Shown here: piece by piece, positions 1 to 7,504 of the stretch
Position numbering within the stretch: the stretch's first letter is position 1
Layout of the letters: each line of letters opens with the position of its first letter
Assembly (NCBI RefSeq): GCF_003269035.1
Contig: NZ_QLTK01000018.1
Coordinates: forward strand, 1 to 64,000
DNA from: Paraburkholderia bryophila
GTDB lineage: Bacteria > Pseudomonadota > Gammaproteobacteria > Burkholderiales > Burkholderiaceae
Direction of reading: 5' to 3'
DNA: 64,000 bases
Notes under the pieces: generated by a model
Databases searched by the model: none
Told to the model about the DNA's origin: nothing
What the model saw: the letters and a program-made list of their open reading frames with translations, nothing else
Position numbers and translations under genes: made by a program

Positions 1-115
1 TGGGGGCGATGGATTCGATCGCCGCCCACTGTGACGGATACTCGCCCCGATGCTCTTGCACCATGCGCACGGCACGTTCCCGGACTTCAGCAGAAAATTT
101 GTTCGACTTGTTCAT
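1..115 (-). CDS. IS3-family transposase OrfA, N-terminal fragment (cut by window edge)
   Basis: Only the first 38 codons are visible, starting at ATG 115-113. They read [18 protein letters not shown] and then [20 protein letters not shown], which is the start of the helix-turn-helix protein OrfA of IS3-family elements. OrfA binds the IS ends, and the OrfAB fusion made by frameshifting is the active transposase. The reading frame is intact as far as it can be seen. Whether the element is complete and active cannot be judged here. Confidence 0.85.
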   Translation of the reverse strand, partial: MNKSNKFSAEVRERAVRMVQEHRGEYPSQWAAIESIAP

Positions 116-165
116 GGCTCCATTTTCTCAAGAGTTGGAGCCTCCACCAAATCCGGGGCGGTTCA
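1..165 (-). mobile_element. IS3-family insertion sequence, one end only
   Basis: The element runs off the left edge of the window. On the minus strand it begins at 165 with the terminal sequence TGAACCGCCCC, of the TGA-starting form usual for IS3-family ends, and the OrfA start codon follows 50 bases inside. The boundary falls within the 3' end of the Imm52 immunity gene, whose reading frame continues about 12 codons into the IS. The other end, orfB and any target-site duplication lie outside the window. Confidence 0.85.
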
Positions 166-691
166 GCTGTGTCGTTATGACCGTTGGCAAGTAAAGCATC
201 CAGCCAACGCCAAGCTTGTCGTCGAAGACCTGCTTCTCAGCGTAAGCGTGCGGCGCCACCGCTACGTAGGCAGGGGCGAAAGCCTCGATCGCTGCCAACA
301 CAATAACCTCCATCGACTTGAGTTCGCCGAACACGGCGTCGTTATACAGACTGACCTCGAAAGAATCCGGCAGGAACTTGTCTCCAATGAGACAGGCAAG
401 CGTCGCCCCTGCGTCAGGGTCTTCATCTCCGTCCCATAGTCCAACGGACGTGAACGAGGAATCGTTCGCGTATCGATGACGGAGCACGGCGACAAGCGCA
501 GCAGAAGGCTGTCCGTTCTCGAATGCACGATACATGTGTGCTTCCTCTCGACTGTCCCCTTGCGCATACCAGTCGGCGAACCGTGGGTCGATACTGGCCA
601 TTGCGGCCGCCACATGGTGAATACGAGTCAGGATCGCTGGGAAATCGGTCGAGGTTAGTAACTCATCGCGAAATTGAAGCCTGATATCCAT
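128..691 (-). CDS. Imm52-type immunity protein, C-terminus replaced by IS sequence
   Basis: The 187-residue protein starts MDIRLQFRDELL and matches my recollection of Imm52, a family encoded next to Tox-REase-5 toxins and expected to bind and neutralise them in the cytoplasm. The start at 691 lies 11 bases after the toxin stop, as in a toxin-immunity pair. A longer open frame reaches 871 but would overlap the toxin. Around 175 residues are native. The last dozen (LNRPGFGGGSNS) are encoded by the IS3 end at 165. The native C-terminus has therefore been lost, by an amount that cannot be measured here. The protein may still fold, because the loss is confined to the end. Confidence 0.7.
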   Translation of the reverse strand: MDIRLQFRDELLTSTDFPAILTRIHHVAAAMASIDPRFADWYAQGDSREEAHMYRAFENGQPSAALVAVLRHRYANDSSFTSVGLWDGDEDPDAGATLACLIGDKFLPDSFEVSLYNDAVFGELKSMEVIVLAAIEAFAPAYVAVAPHAYAEKQVFDDKLGVGWMLYLPTVITTQLNRPGFGGGSNS

Positions 692-702
692 TGGTACGTT
701 CA

Positions 703-1302
703 CTACGGTTGATAGACATAGGTAACGGCGAACTCCCGCAACACAGGGAGCATAAAACTCCGTGTCCACGGCGTTTGGAAATACCATACGAGCTTGGCAG
801 GTGGATTCGCGCGAGTGACACGGGCCTGCTTGCCGATCGTTTCCGACATGGTTTTGAATCCCCGGAACCACTTCAAGGGCTTGTCGGGCGCGGCAAAAAA
901 CTGATCGTAGTTTCCCTTTGCTTCCTGCAATAGACAGTTGGCGGGCCGAAATCCGTCGAAGTCAATTCCTAGCCAATTCCATTCGTCGCTCCACTGGCAT
1001 TGCTCTATATCGAACGCAAAGCCAGTGATACGTGCCTGATACCGATAAGCATCCTAATTGACACCATGGTGCCTGCGCATTCTGGCTCCGCCTTCTGGTG
1101 GACATTTCTTGCAATTCTCCCCGGTCCGCGGCAACGTTCGGACGGCAGACGTTGCCTTGCTGTCATCCCTGGAAGCATCACCCGCCACGCTACCCACCGC
1201 CCCCGTTGCCGCGCCACCCAATAAAGCCCTTCCAGCGCTCAACAAAACCGGCCCAAACTCCGCGACGGCGCTCTCCAGCAACGGCGCCAATATCGTCCCC
1301 AT
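703..1302 (-). pseudogene. Tox-REase-5 nuclease toxin interrupted by an in-frame amber codon
   Basis: Read through, the frame encodes about 199 residues. It has an Ala/Gly-rich N-terminus (MGTILAPLLESAVAEF), a Cys-Pro linker (ENCKKCPPEGG), and a C-terminal domain with GIDFDGFRPANCLL followed by QEAKGNYDQFF. The Asp and the E-A-K triplet are the expected metal-binding residues of a restriction-endonuclease fold. After codon 82 the codon TAG occurs at 1056-1054, and the same frame continues on the far side with DAYRYQARITG. I infer a Trp TGG to TAG change. The first fragment carries no nuclease motif, so the toxin is probably dead unless amber is suppressed. The start has a GGGAGGG ribosome site. 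Neighbours (PAAR, DUF4123, Imm52) mark it as a type VI secretion effector. Confidence 0.8.
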
Positions 1303-1675
1303 ACGTCAACCCTCCCACAAACTCAGGATGTTCAATCCGCCAACGCAATACACACAGAAAATCATGAAACCGCTCATCGGCGGAGTGACCCGAGTTACCC
1401 GAATGCCCCGAACGCTTGATCCAGGCACGCATCGCAGGCTTCTCGTAGAAGCCAGGTGAATAAGCTTCGAGTCGCAGAAACTCGACGAGATGGGCATCGT
1501 CCCGAATACCGATTCCTCGCGCGACATTTAAAGCACGCCACAAGCGCGTCCAAAGAAAAGCGGCGTCCACCAGTCGCGGCTCTTCATTTATCAAATCCTG
1601 CCGCACCCGCTCGACAAAACCTTTAGCGTCGATATCAGCCAGCGTCGCCACCTGTTCCAAAGTCAGCTCAATCAT
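1190..1675 (-). CDS. conserved hypothetical protein of the T6SS effector module
   Basis: The 161-residue protein starts MIELTLEQVATLADIDAKGF and is rich in Trp and Arg (FLWTRLWRALNVARGIGI). I do not recognise a named domain. It sits between the DUF4123 adaptor, whose stop it overlaps by 8 bases, and the toxin. Its 3' end overlaps the toxin start by 113 bases, which is unusual. The last 35 or so residues (ending in NGGGG) are low complexity and read antisense-like. Near the toxin ribosome site the DNA reads GGGTTGACG, and with one T fewer a TGA stop would close this frame just before the toxin ATG. A one-base insertion may therefore have lengthened the protein. A role in effector loading is only inferred from position. 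Confidence 0.6.
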   Translation of the reverse strand: MIELTLEQVATLADIDAKGFVERVRQDLINEEPRLVDAAFLWTRLWRALNVARGIGIRDDAHLVEFLRLEAYSPGFYEKPAMRAWIKRSGHSGNSGHSADERFHDFLCVLRWRIEHPEFVGGLTYGDDIGAVAGERRRGVWAGFVERWKGFIGWRGNGGGG

Positions 1676-2171
1676 CGGGATGCACCCTGATCAGTTCGCC
1701 ATGAATCTGCACCAGCCAATCGAACGTCGGCACAAAAAACGCCGCGCGTTGCGACGACGACAACACCCGCGCGATATCGCCCATCACGCGAGCGTCGTAA
1801 AAGCGCAATAGCGCCGTGCCACCGTTCGGCATCCGCACGTCTAATCGCTTGCGCATATCCCGCGCGAGCGATTCAAACCGATACGCGGTAGTGAGCCACG
1901 ACACCCCCGCAGCCCCAGCAGCAAGCTCCAGCACCGCCTGCCGCGTCGCCGTCGAAGCGCCTTCGAAATCGATCAACCACGGCCCCGCATCGGCTAGCGA
2001 AGCGTCCGGCGTCTCATCGAACAAAGCAATGGCGGCAGAACACCGCTCAAGCGCATTCGCGCCGAACGCATCGCCATAAAGCAGACCATCGACGAGCGCG
2101 TAAAGCCGAACCGGCAACGAGGTCTGTACCCGACGTCGCGTCAGATAACGTTCGAGTTGGGACAACGGCAT
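1668..2171 (-). CDS. DUF4123 domain protein, T6SS effector adaptor (Tap/TEC type)
   Basis: The 167-residue cytoplasmic protein carries DUF4123-like features: an N-terminal VRLYALVDGLLYGDAF strand region, PWLIDFEGAS in the middle, and a C-terminal segment VSWLTTAYRFESLARDMRKR followed by LLRFYDARVMGDI. DUF4123 proteins are chaperones that load a specific effector onto the VgrG/PAAR spike of type VI secretion systems. The gene starts 3 bases after the broken PAAR gene and overlaps the next gene, so the module was one transcript. This gene itself is intact, although its presumed partners PAAR and toxin are not. Confidence 0.8.
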   Translation of the reverse strand: MPLSQLERYLTRRRVQTSLPVRLYALVDGLLYGDAFGANALERCSAAIALFDETPDASLADAGPWLIDFEGASTATRQAVLELAAGAAGVSWLTTAYRFESLARDMRKRLDVRMPNGGTALLRFYDARVMGDIARVLSSSQRAAFFVPTFDWLVQIHGELIRVHPDD

Positions 2172-2174
2172 GCC

Positions 2175-2595
2175 CTACTCTCGCATCACGGTCGTCGCAC
2201 CGCTTTCGGTAGCGGCTCTCAAACATTCGACGCAAAGCGTCGGCGCGGAGCGGAACGATTGAACATCGGCTGATCCTGCTCTCACATCACCGCCGTGATA
2301 AGGATCAACCTCCCCGCTATATTCGATTGTCATGCGGGATTGCGACGCGATCAGCACCGCGCCGCAAGTGGCGCGCATGCCGTCAACCGCCGTATCGCGC
2401 CCATGCATACGATGCGGAAAACGACGCCCGAGCAAATCGTCCGAAATCGCAAACACGCCCTTGCAAAGCGGGCAAAAAACCTTGTCCGACGCCGGCTATC
2501 GCTCGTCCGTCGAGCCTTGATTTGTCGTTACCTTCGAGTACACGACCGCCGTGTGACGTCGTGTCTCCCTCGCAAATGACGGCGCGTTTCACCAC
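2175..2595 (-). pseudogene. PAAR-motif spike protein, +1 frameshift
   Basis: PAAR proteins cap the T6SS VgrG spike and carry effectors. The first part starts at GTG 2595 behind GAAGGA and reads VVKRAVICEGDTTSHGGRVL, a typical PAAR opening. The rest lies in another frame and reads CPLCKGVFAISDD, RFPHRMHGRD, TCGAVLIASQSR and a C-terminal tail with CVEC. The two frames join exactly if the A6 run at 2474-2479 (T6 on the coding strand) loses one base, giving GQGFCPLCKGV with the PAAR CPxC element. As written, the first frame ends at 2383. A sequencing error in the homopolymer cannot be excluded. The tail after the PAAR domain is about 45 residues and has no toxin domain that I recognise. Confidence 0.75.
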
Positions 2596-2644
2596 TTATT
2601 TTCCTTCGTTCATCAAACAGGCGACGAAGGATTTCATAACGCAA

Positions 2645-2686
2645 ACGGCCGCGCTACCTGCCTTGACTAGCAGGTAGCGCGGCCGT
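2645..2686. terminator. strong 17-bp perfect hairpin, probable terminator
   Basis: Arms at 2645-2661 and 2670-2686 are perfectly complementary around an 8-base loop. On the minus strand the hairpin is followed by TTTGCGTTATG, a weak T-rich tail. It lies downstream of the minus-strand polysaccharide operon that ends at 2798 and upstream of the PAAR gene, so it most likely ends that operon. Confidence 0.6.
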
Positions 2687-2797
2687 CTAGACCCGCTCCG
2701 TCTCAAACAAAAAACTCACAAATCAGAACAAATAAGATTGTTCAGTAATCCGTCTCACCAACGCTCATACCGCGCCGCTTTTCGAGCAAGCGCTTCC

Positions 2798-3919
2798 TCA
2801 AGACTTCTCAGGCACCGCAAGATTCGAAGTCACCATCGTCGCAAACCGGCGCGGCTGGCAACTGGCCAACGTCCGTTCATAAATCGCCAGGTAACCGTCG
2901 CTCACCTGCTGCACGCCGAACTTGTCGAGATTGAGCGGCGCGCGTGCACACAACGCCGCGCGCGCATCGTCGTTCGTCAACACATGTCCAAGCGCCTCGG
3001 CCAGCGCAACCGGATCCTGCACCGGCACCAGCACGCCCGCCTCACCGCCGTCGAGCATCTCGGGAATACCGCCCACGCGAGTCGCGACAATCGCGCGCCC
3101 TGTCTCGCGCGCTTCGCACAGCACGAGCCCGGCGGCCTCATAGTGCGAGGCGAGTACGAACACGTCGGCCTGTGCGAGATACACGCGCGGATCGGCCACG
3201 AAACCTTCAAAGCGCGTTTGCTCCGCGACGCCCAGCGTCACCGCGAGCGCTTCCATTGCAACGCGATCGGGCCCGTCGCCGACGAGATACAACACCGCGT
3301 CCGGCACACGTCGGCGCAACAACGCGAACGCATTCAGCAAATCGCCGATGCCCTTGCGTTCATACATTCCCGACACCGTCACGATGCACGGATGCGCCAG
3401 ATGCGGCGTCGACGCCACCGGCGACCCGGCCAGCCGCGGCGTGCCGATCGTGCCGTTGCGCACCACGCTCAGCCGCTCCTGCGGAATCCCACGCCGCGCC
3501 ATCGCGACGGCCACCGCATCGCTGACCGCTACGACGTGATCGCCGACGCCCATCAGCGAAGCCGTCCGTTGAAATTCGTTATGCACCGTCGTGACCAGCA
3601 CGAAGCGCCGGCTGAACGCGCTAAACCGCGCGATCAACGCGCCGGTCATCATGTGCGCGTGCACGACATCCGGATCGAACTGCGCGACGAGCCGCCGGAA
3701 TCCGGCCACCATCGCCGGCACGCGAGCCGGCTTCGGCGACTGCGGCAACAGCACATGGCGCACGCCGTGCCGCGCGAGCAGTTCCTCGAATCCGCCGCCC
3801 GCCGAGGCCACGATCACGTCGTGCCCGGCGCGCGCCTGCAGACACGCAAGATCGATCATCACGTTGACGATGCCATTGCCGATACAACGCGCGTGATTGG
3901 CGAGATGAATGATTTTCAT
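2798..3919 (-). CDS. GT4-type glycosyltransferase, last gene of the polysaccharide operon
   Basis: This 373-residue GT-B fold protein starts MKIIHLANHARCIGNGIVNV. It has the GT4 hallmarks: an N-terminal acceptor domain with DVVHAHMMTGAL, a phosphate-contacting segment VSGMYERKGIGDLL, VGDGPDR, and the E-x7-E element in HYEAAGLVLCEARETGR. GT4 enzymes move a sugar from a nucleotide donor to a lipid-linked acceptor at the cytoplasmic face of the inner membrane. Its start overlaps the beta-propeller gene stop by 4 bases, so the two are translationally coupled. The donor sugar cannot be read from sequence. Confidence 0.85.
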   Translation of the reverse strand: MKIIHLANHARCIGNGIVNVMIDLACLQARAGHDVIVASAGGGFEELLARHGVRHVLLPQSPKPARVPAMVAGFRRLVAQFDPDVVHAHMMTGALIARFSAFSRRFVLVTTVHNEFQRTASLMGVGDHVVAVSDAVAVAMARRGIPQERLSVVRNGTIGTPRLAGSPVASTPHLAHPCIVTVSGMYERKGIGDLLNAFALLRRRVPDAVLYLVGDGPDRVAMEALAVTLGVAEQTRFEGFVADPRVYLAQADVFVLASHYEAAGLVLCEARETGRAIVATRVGGIPEMLDGGEAGVLVPVQDPVALAEALGHVLTNDDARAALCARAPLNLDKFGVQQVSDGYLAIYERTLASCQPRRFATMVTSNLAVPEKS

Positions 3920-6333
3920 GGGGTTTGCGCAACATTCGTTGAATGAGGTGGCGCCGCCGTTTGCGACGCGGCCGGTGGCGTGAAGCGATACATCAGCGCT
4001 TTGCCGTAAGCATCTTCTTCAGCCAGCACCAGGTATTCGCCCGACGCGAGGCGGTGCGCGGTGAGCGGCATCGGCACGTCGGCCCAGCCGCTTTTCGAGC
4101 CGACTTCCCTGCCGGGCGACAGGCGCCCCACGTCGCGTCCGGAGGCGCGGTCGTAGACCCGCACGATCGCGCTGCGTGTTTCGATCGCGAACACATAGTC
4201 GCCCGCCACCGCGAAGCCGCTGATCGACGACCAGTCCGGCGCGCCGCGATCGGGCAAGCCGATCACATAGCGCAGTACCGGTTTGCCGCTCTTCCAGTGG
4301 TCGTAACGCGCGAGCTGCGAGCCCGCGCTGTTCCAGTTGTCCTGCACGAACGGATGCGCGGGCGTCGAGCCGGAGACGAACATCGTGTCGTCGTCGGGGA
4401 AGTAGTTCATCCGCGCGATCCGGTAGAACGGCGCGGGCGGCGGGTACTGGCGCATTGCCGCGTAGCGGTAGATCGGATTGCCCGCGTGGTCGAAACCCTG
4501 AAACGGAAACTGCCGGATGCCCTGCGATTCGGTGCCTTGCCAGATGTCCCCATGGCTGTCGACCCACCACGCTCGCAATGACGGTGCGTTGGTGCTGCCG
4601 CTGTTCTGATCGAACGCCGACGCGGAGAAATCGCCCTTTCCGGTCGCGTCGCGCCAGATCCATTCGCCCTGCGGCGGCTGGTTGGGCGGCCACGCGCCGT
4701 CGATATGCGCCTGCGAAAAAAGGCCCGACGGAATCGCGGTCTCGCGGTCGGCGGCGAAACGATAGATACGCAGATACGACGAGTACATGTCCGTCGTATA
4801 AAGCAGGCGGTGGCCGCGCACGTCGCGCACCATCGGCATGCCGCGCTGACCGCCGAGATACAGATGAAAATACGGATCGTACGGATAGCGGAAACGGTCG
4901 GCCGTGTAGCCGGCGTACGACCACTCTTCACCGGCGGGCCGCGACAGATCGAGCGTGAAGCGCTTGCTGCCGGTGTAGATGGAAGGCGGCTCGCCGTCGA
5001 CGAACTGCGCGCCGTCGACGAACAGCAGCCCTTGCAGACTGAAGCGCTGCGCACCGTCCGGCGTGTAGCTTTCGAGCAGCGCGCCGTCGAAGGTGCTCGG
5101 CCCCGCGCCGAACGGACGGGGTCCCGCGCCGTTCATCGACACGTAGAGGTTGCCGGCGCGATCCACGCCGACGCCCGTCAATCCGTTGAAGCGCTGCGGC
5201 CCCGGTGCGCCGGCCCGACCGGCGTAAATCCCGCCCTGCTGGCCGAAGCTCGCCGACAGCTGCATGCCCGCGCCGGGTTGCGCGCCGGGTTGCGCGCCGG
5301 GTTGCGAGCCAGCTTGTAAAGCCGCCGTAAAAATCAGGATCTGCTGACGCACGCCGTTATCCGCGACCAGCAGACGTCCGCGCGTATCGACCGTCAGGTC
5401 CACCGGCACCACACCGTCAGGCAACGTTAGCTCACCGAGCCGCGCACCGTCGCGCGCATGGTGCACCACGCGCCGCGCGCCCTCCGTGCGGCTGTTCTCG
5501 ATGACCCACAGCGAACCATCCGGCGCGAGCGCGAGACGGCCGGGCTCATGCACCGGGAAACTGCCGACTGGCTGCATGGTTTGCGCGTCGAACATCTGCA
5601 CGCGATTGTCGAGCTGGTTCGCGACGAAGAGCCGCGTTTCATCCGCGGCGAGGCCTCGAATCGCGTAGTCCCCCTTCGCCGGATACGCCGAAATCAGCAG
5701 ATACGCGAGATGGCCGCCCGGAAACTTCACCTGGCCGGCAAACGGCACGCCGTCGGTGATGTCCGCACGACTGCGGCGCGCCACGCCGGTCCACTCTTCA
5801 CCCTCGCGCGGTGTCGGCCGGTGTTTGGCTTCCTCGTTGCCGAGGCTCACCACGGTCTGCGCGGTGTAGACATACTCGTCGTTCACCGCGATCGCGTCGC
5901 CGCCCATCATTCCCCAGCCGTGCGACTCGCCACCGTGCCTCACCAGTTCGCCGTTGCGGTACTGGCCGAGTTCACCGCCGCCTTCGTCCCACGGCGCATT
6001 GGTGAACACGTCGCCGTTCGGCGCGACGGCGATCGCCTGCACGTCGATCTGCATCCAGCGCTTGTCCGCGTAGCCCCACGTATTGCCGACCCACGAAGTC
6101 CGATACGACAACGACGGATGCGCGAGCGCCGCCAGCGCCTCGGCCGCCGGCACCGCGGCGGAGGCGACGCTCAACGCGCGCGCGCCGGCCGTTTCGGCGG
6201 CCCGCGCCAGCGTCGCGCCGGCGCCCGTCACGGCGCCGCCCGTTCCGCCCGCACACAGCAGCACCAGCACCGGCAACGCCAGCGCCGCGGCGCACGCCGC
6301 ACGTTCGAAAGTTTTGCGCGTGGGACGTCGCAT
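3916..6333 (-). CDS. large secreted beta-propeller (NHL-like) protein of the polysaccharide operon
   Basis: The 805-residue protein begins MRRPTRKTFERAACAAA followed by a hydrophobic run (LALPVLVLLCAGG), an N-terminal signal or anchor. The body consists of repeated propeller blades with motifs such as VDVQAIAVAPNGDVFT, IRGLAADETRLFVANQLDN, GRLALAPDGSLWVIEN, VDTRGRLLVADNGVRQQI and GVGVDRAGNLYVSMNG, which resemble NHL or SMP-30-like blades. I find no catalytic motif. It lies between two glycosyltransferase genes, 13 bases after one and overlapping the other by 4. A role in binding, assembling or trimming the polymer in the periplasm is inferred from that context only. The Gly-Ala-Gln-Pro repeat at residues 340-355 may be a flexible linker between propellers. 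Confidence 0.65.
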   Translation of the reverse strand: MRRPTRKTFERAACAAALALPVLVLLCAGGTGGAVTGAGATLARAAETAGARALSVASAAVPAAEALAALAHPSLSYRTSWVGNTWGYADKRWMQIDVQAIAVAPNGDVFTNAPWDEGGGELGQYRNGELVRHGGESHGWGMMGGDAIAVNDEYVYTAQTVVSLGNEEAKHRPTPREGEEWTGVARRSRADITDGVPFAGQVKFPGGHLAYLLISAYPAKGDYAIRGLAADETRLFVANQLDNRVQMFDAQTMQPVGSFPVHEPGRLALAPDGSLWVIENSRTEGARRVVHHARDGARLGELTLPDGVVPVDLTVDTRGRLLVADNGVRQQILIFTAALQAGSQPGAQPGAQPGAGMQLSASFGQQGGIYAGRAGAPGPQRFNGLTGVGVDRAGNLYVSMNGAGPRPFGAGPSTFDGALLESYTPDGAQRFSLQGLLFVDGAQFVDGEPPSIYTGSKRFTLDLSRPAGEEWSYAGYTADRFRYPYDPYFHLYLGGQRGMPMVRDVRGHRLLYTTDMYSSYLRIYRFAADRETAIPSGLFSQAHIDGAWPPNQPPQGEWIWRDATGKGDFSASAFDQNSGSTNAPSLRAWWVDSHGDIWQGTESQGIRQFPFQGFDHAGNPIYRYAAMRQYPPPAPFYRIARMNYFPDDDTMFVSGSTPAHPFVQDNWNSAGSQLARYDHWKSGKPVLRYVIGLPDRGAPDWSSISGFAVAGDYVFAIETRSAIVRVYDRASGRDVGRLSPGREVGSKSGWADVPMPLTAHRLASGEYLVLAEEDAYGKALMYRFTPPAASQTAAPPHSTNVAQTP
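5269..5316 (-). repeat. 12-bp tandem repeat encoding Gly-Ala-Gln-Pro
   Basis: Three perfect copies of CGCGCCGGGTTG are followed by one degenerate copy. On the coding strand they give the peptide QPGAQPGAQPGAGMQ inside the beta-propeller protein. Each unit is four codons long, so copy-number change keeps the frame and would only alter linker length. Confidence 0.9.
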
Positions 6334-6346
6334 GATGACGGCCGCG

Positions 6347-7504
6347 TCAGAACGCGTCGATCGCTTCGCGATAGACGGCGGCGACCTGCGCGGCCACGAC
6401 CGCCCGGTCGAAATGCTTGCGCGCGTACGCGCGGCACGCCGCACTGTCCGGTACCGCGCGCTGTCCGAGCAACACCTCCATGATGCCTTCGCCGATCGCC
6501 TTGAAGCCGCCCGACGGCAACACCAGTTCCGCCGACAGCGGCGCCACCGCTTCGGGCAAACCGCCGACCGGCGTCACCAGCACCGGCGTGCCGGCCGCCA
6601 GCGATTCGATGCTGGTGAGACCGAAGCCTTCGAGCGACACCGTCGGCACCACCGACAGATCGGCCGCGCGATACCACAGCGGCACTTTGTCGTCCGCGAC
6701 GAAACCGGCGAGCTGAACGTTGCGCTCCAACCCGCGCGCAACGATCCGTGCCTGCAACTGCTCCTCCAACGGCCCGGTCCCCGCGATGGTCAGCAGCACA
6801 TCGGGCAGTGCGGGTTTGACGATCGCCATCGCGTCGATCAGATCCTCGAGCCCCATGCGCGACACCAGGCGGCGCATACAGAACAGCAGTGGACGATCCT
6901 GCGGCAAACCGAGCCGTTCGCGCGCCTTGAGTTGGGTTGCGCGCACATTGAATCGCGCGACATCGACGCAACCCGGCACCACGCGAATCCGATCCTCGCG
7001 CACGCCGTAGGTCTCGTGAAGCAGTTGGCCGAACGCGCGCGACAGCACGATATGGCGCGTCGCGCCACGATAGACGAAGCGTTCGACGGCGACACGCGCC
7101 GCGCGCGACCAGCCGCCGCCACCGCCCGGATACGATTCGGCCGCCCACGGCCCATGAAAATGCACGACCTTCGGCACGCGACGAAACACGCCGGCGGTCG
7201 GCGCGGCGTACAGCGCGAAATGCGAGGCGACCACATCGGGCATCTTCGCGGCGCGCAGCGCACGCGACTGCACTCGCGAGCCCCACAACCGCGCGCCGAG
7301 TTGCTCCTGCGCGCCGGCGAACGCCAGCACGCGCCCGCCCGACGCGTCGAACACGCCGGGGCTGCCCGCCACCATGCCGCGCACGCTGACGCCCTGGTCG
7401 GGCAAGGTGTCGATCAGCGCCTTGAACATCCGGTCGAGCCCGCCGGGCCGTTCGTTGAACCAGTGCATGCCGATCTGCAAGGAATCGATTGGAGTGCCAC
7501 TCAT
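6347..7504 (-). CDS. GT4-type glycosyltransferase
   Basis: The 385-residue GT-B protein has an N-terminal acceptor domain with GMHWFNERPGGLDRMF and VVHFHGPWAAESYPGGGGG, then a donor domain with FCMRRLVSRMGLEDLIDAM, TIAGTGPLEEQL and the E-x7-E element EGFGLTSIESLAAGTPVLV. It belongs with the GT4 enzymes of exopolysaccharide assembly. Its start overlaps the stop of the preceding GT4 gene by 4 bases. The poly-glycine stretch in the acceptor domain is probably a surface loop. The sugar specificity is not evident. Confidence 0.85.
   Translation of the reverse strand: MSGTPIDSLQIGMHWFNERPGGLDRMFKALIDTLPDQGVSVRGMVAGSPGVFDASGGRVLAFAGAQEQLGARLWGSRVQSRALRAAKMPDVVASHFALYAAPTAGVFRRVPKVVHFHGPWAAESYPGGGGGWSRAARVAVERFVYRGATRHIVLSRAFGQLLHETYGVREDRIRVVPGCVDVARFNVRATQLKARERLGLPQDRPLLFCMRRLVSRMGLEDLIDAMAIVKPALPDVLLTIAGTGPLEEQLQARIVARGLERNVQLAGFVADDKVPLWYRAADLSVVPTVSLEGFGLTSIESLAAGTPVLVTPVGGLPEAVAPLSAELVLPSGGFKAIGEGIMEVLLGQRAVPDSAACRAYARKHFDRAVVAAQVAAVYREAIDAF

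Noticed and set aside
2738-3946. Long plus-strand open frame of 402 codons over a glycosyltransferase gene
   Set aside because: It is the GC-rich antisense shadow of the GT4 gene, is full of Arg and His and has no family resemblance or ribosome site.
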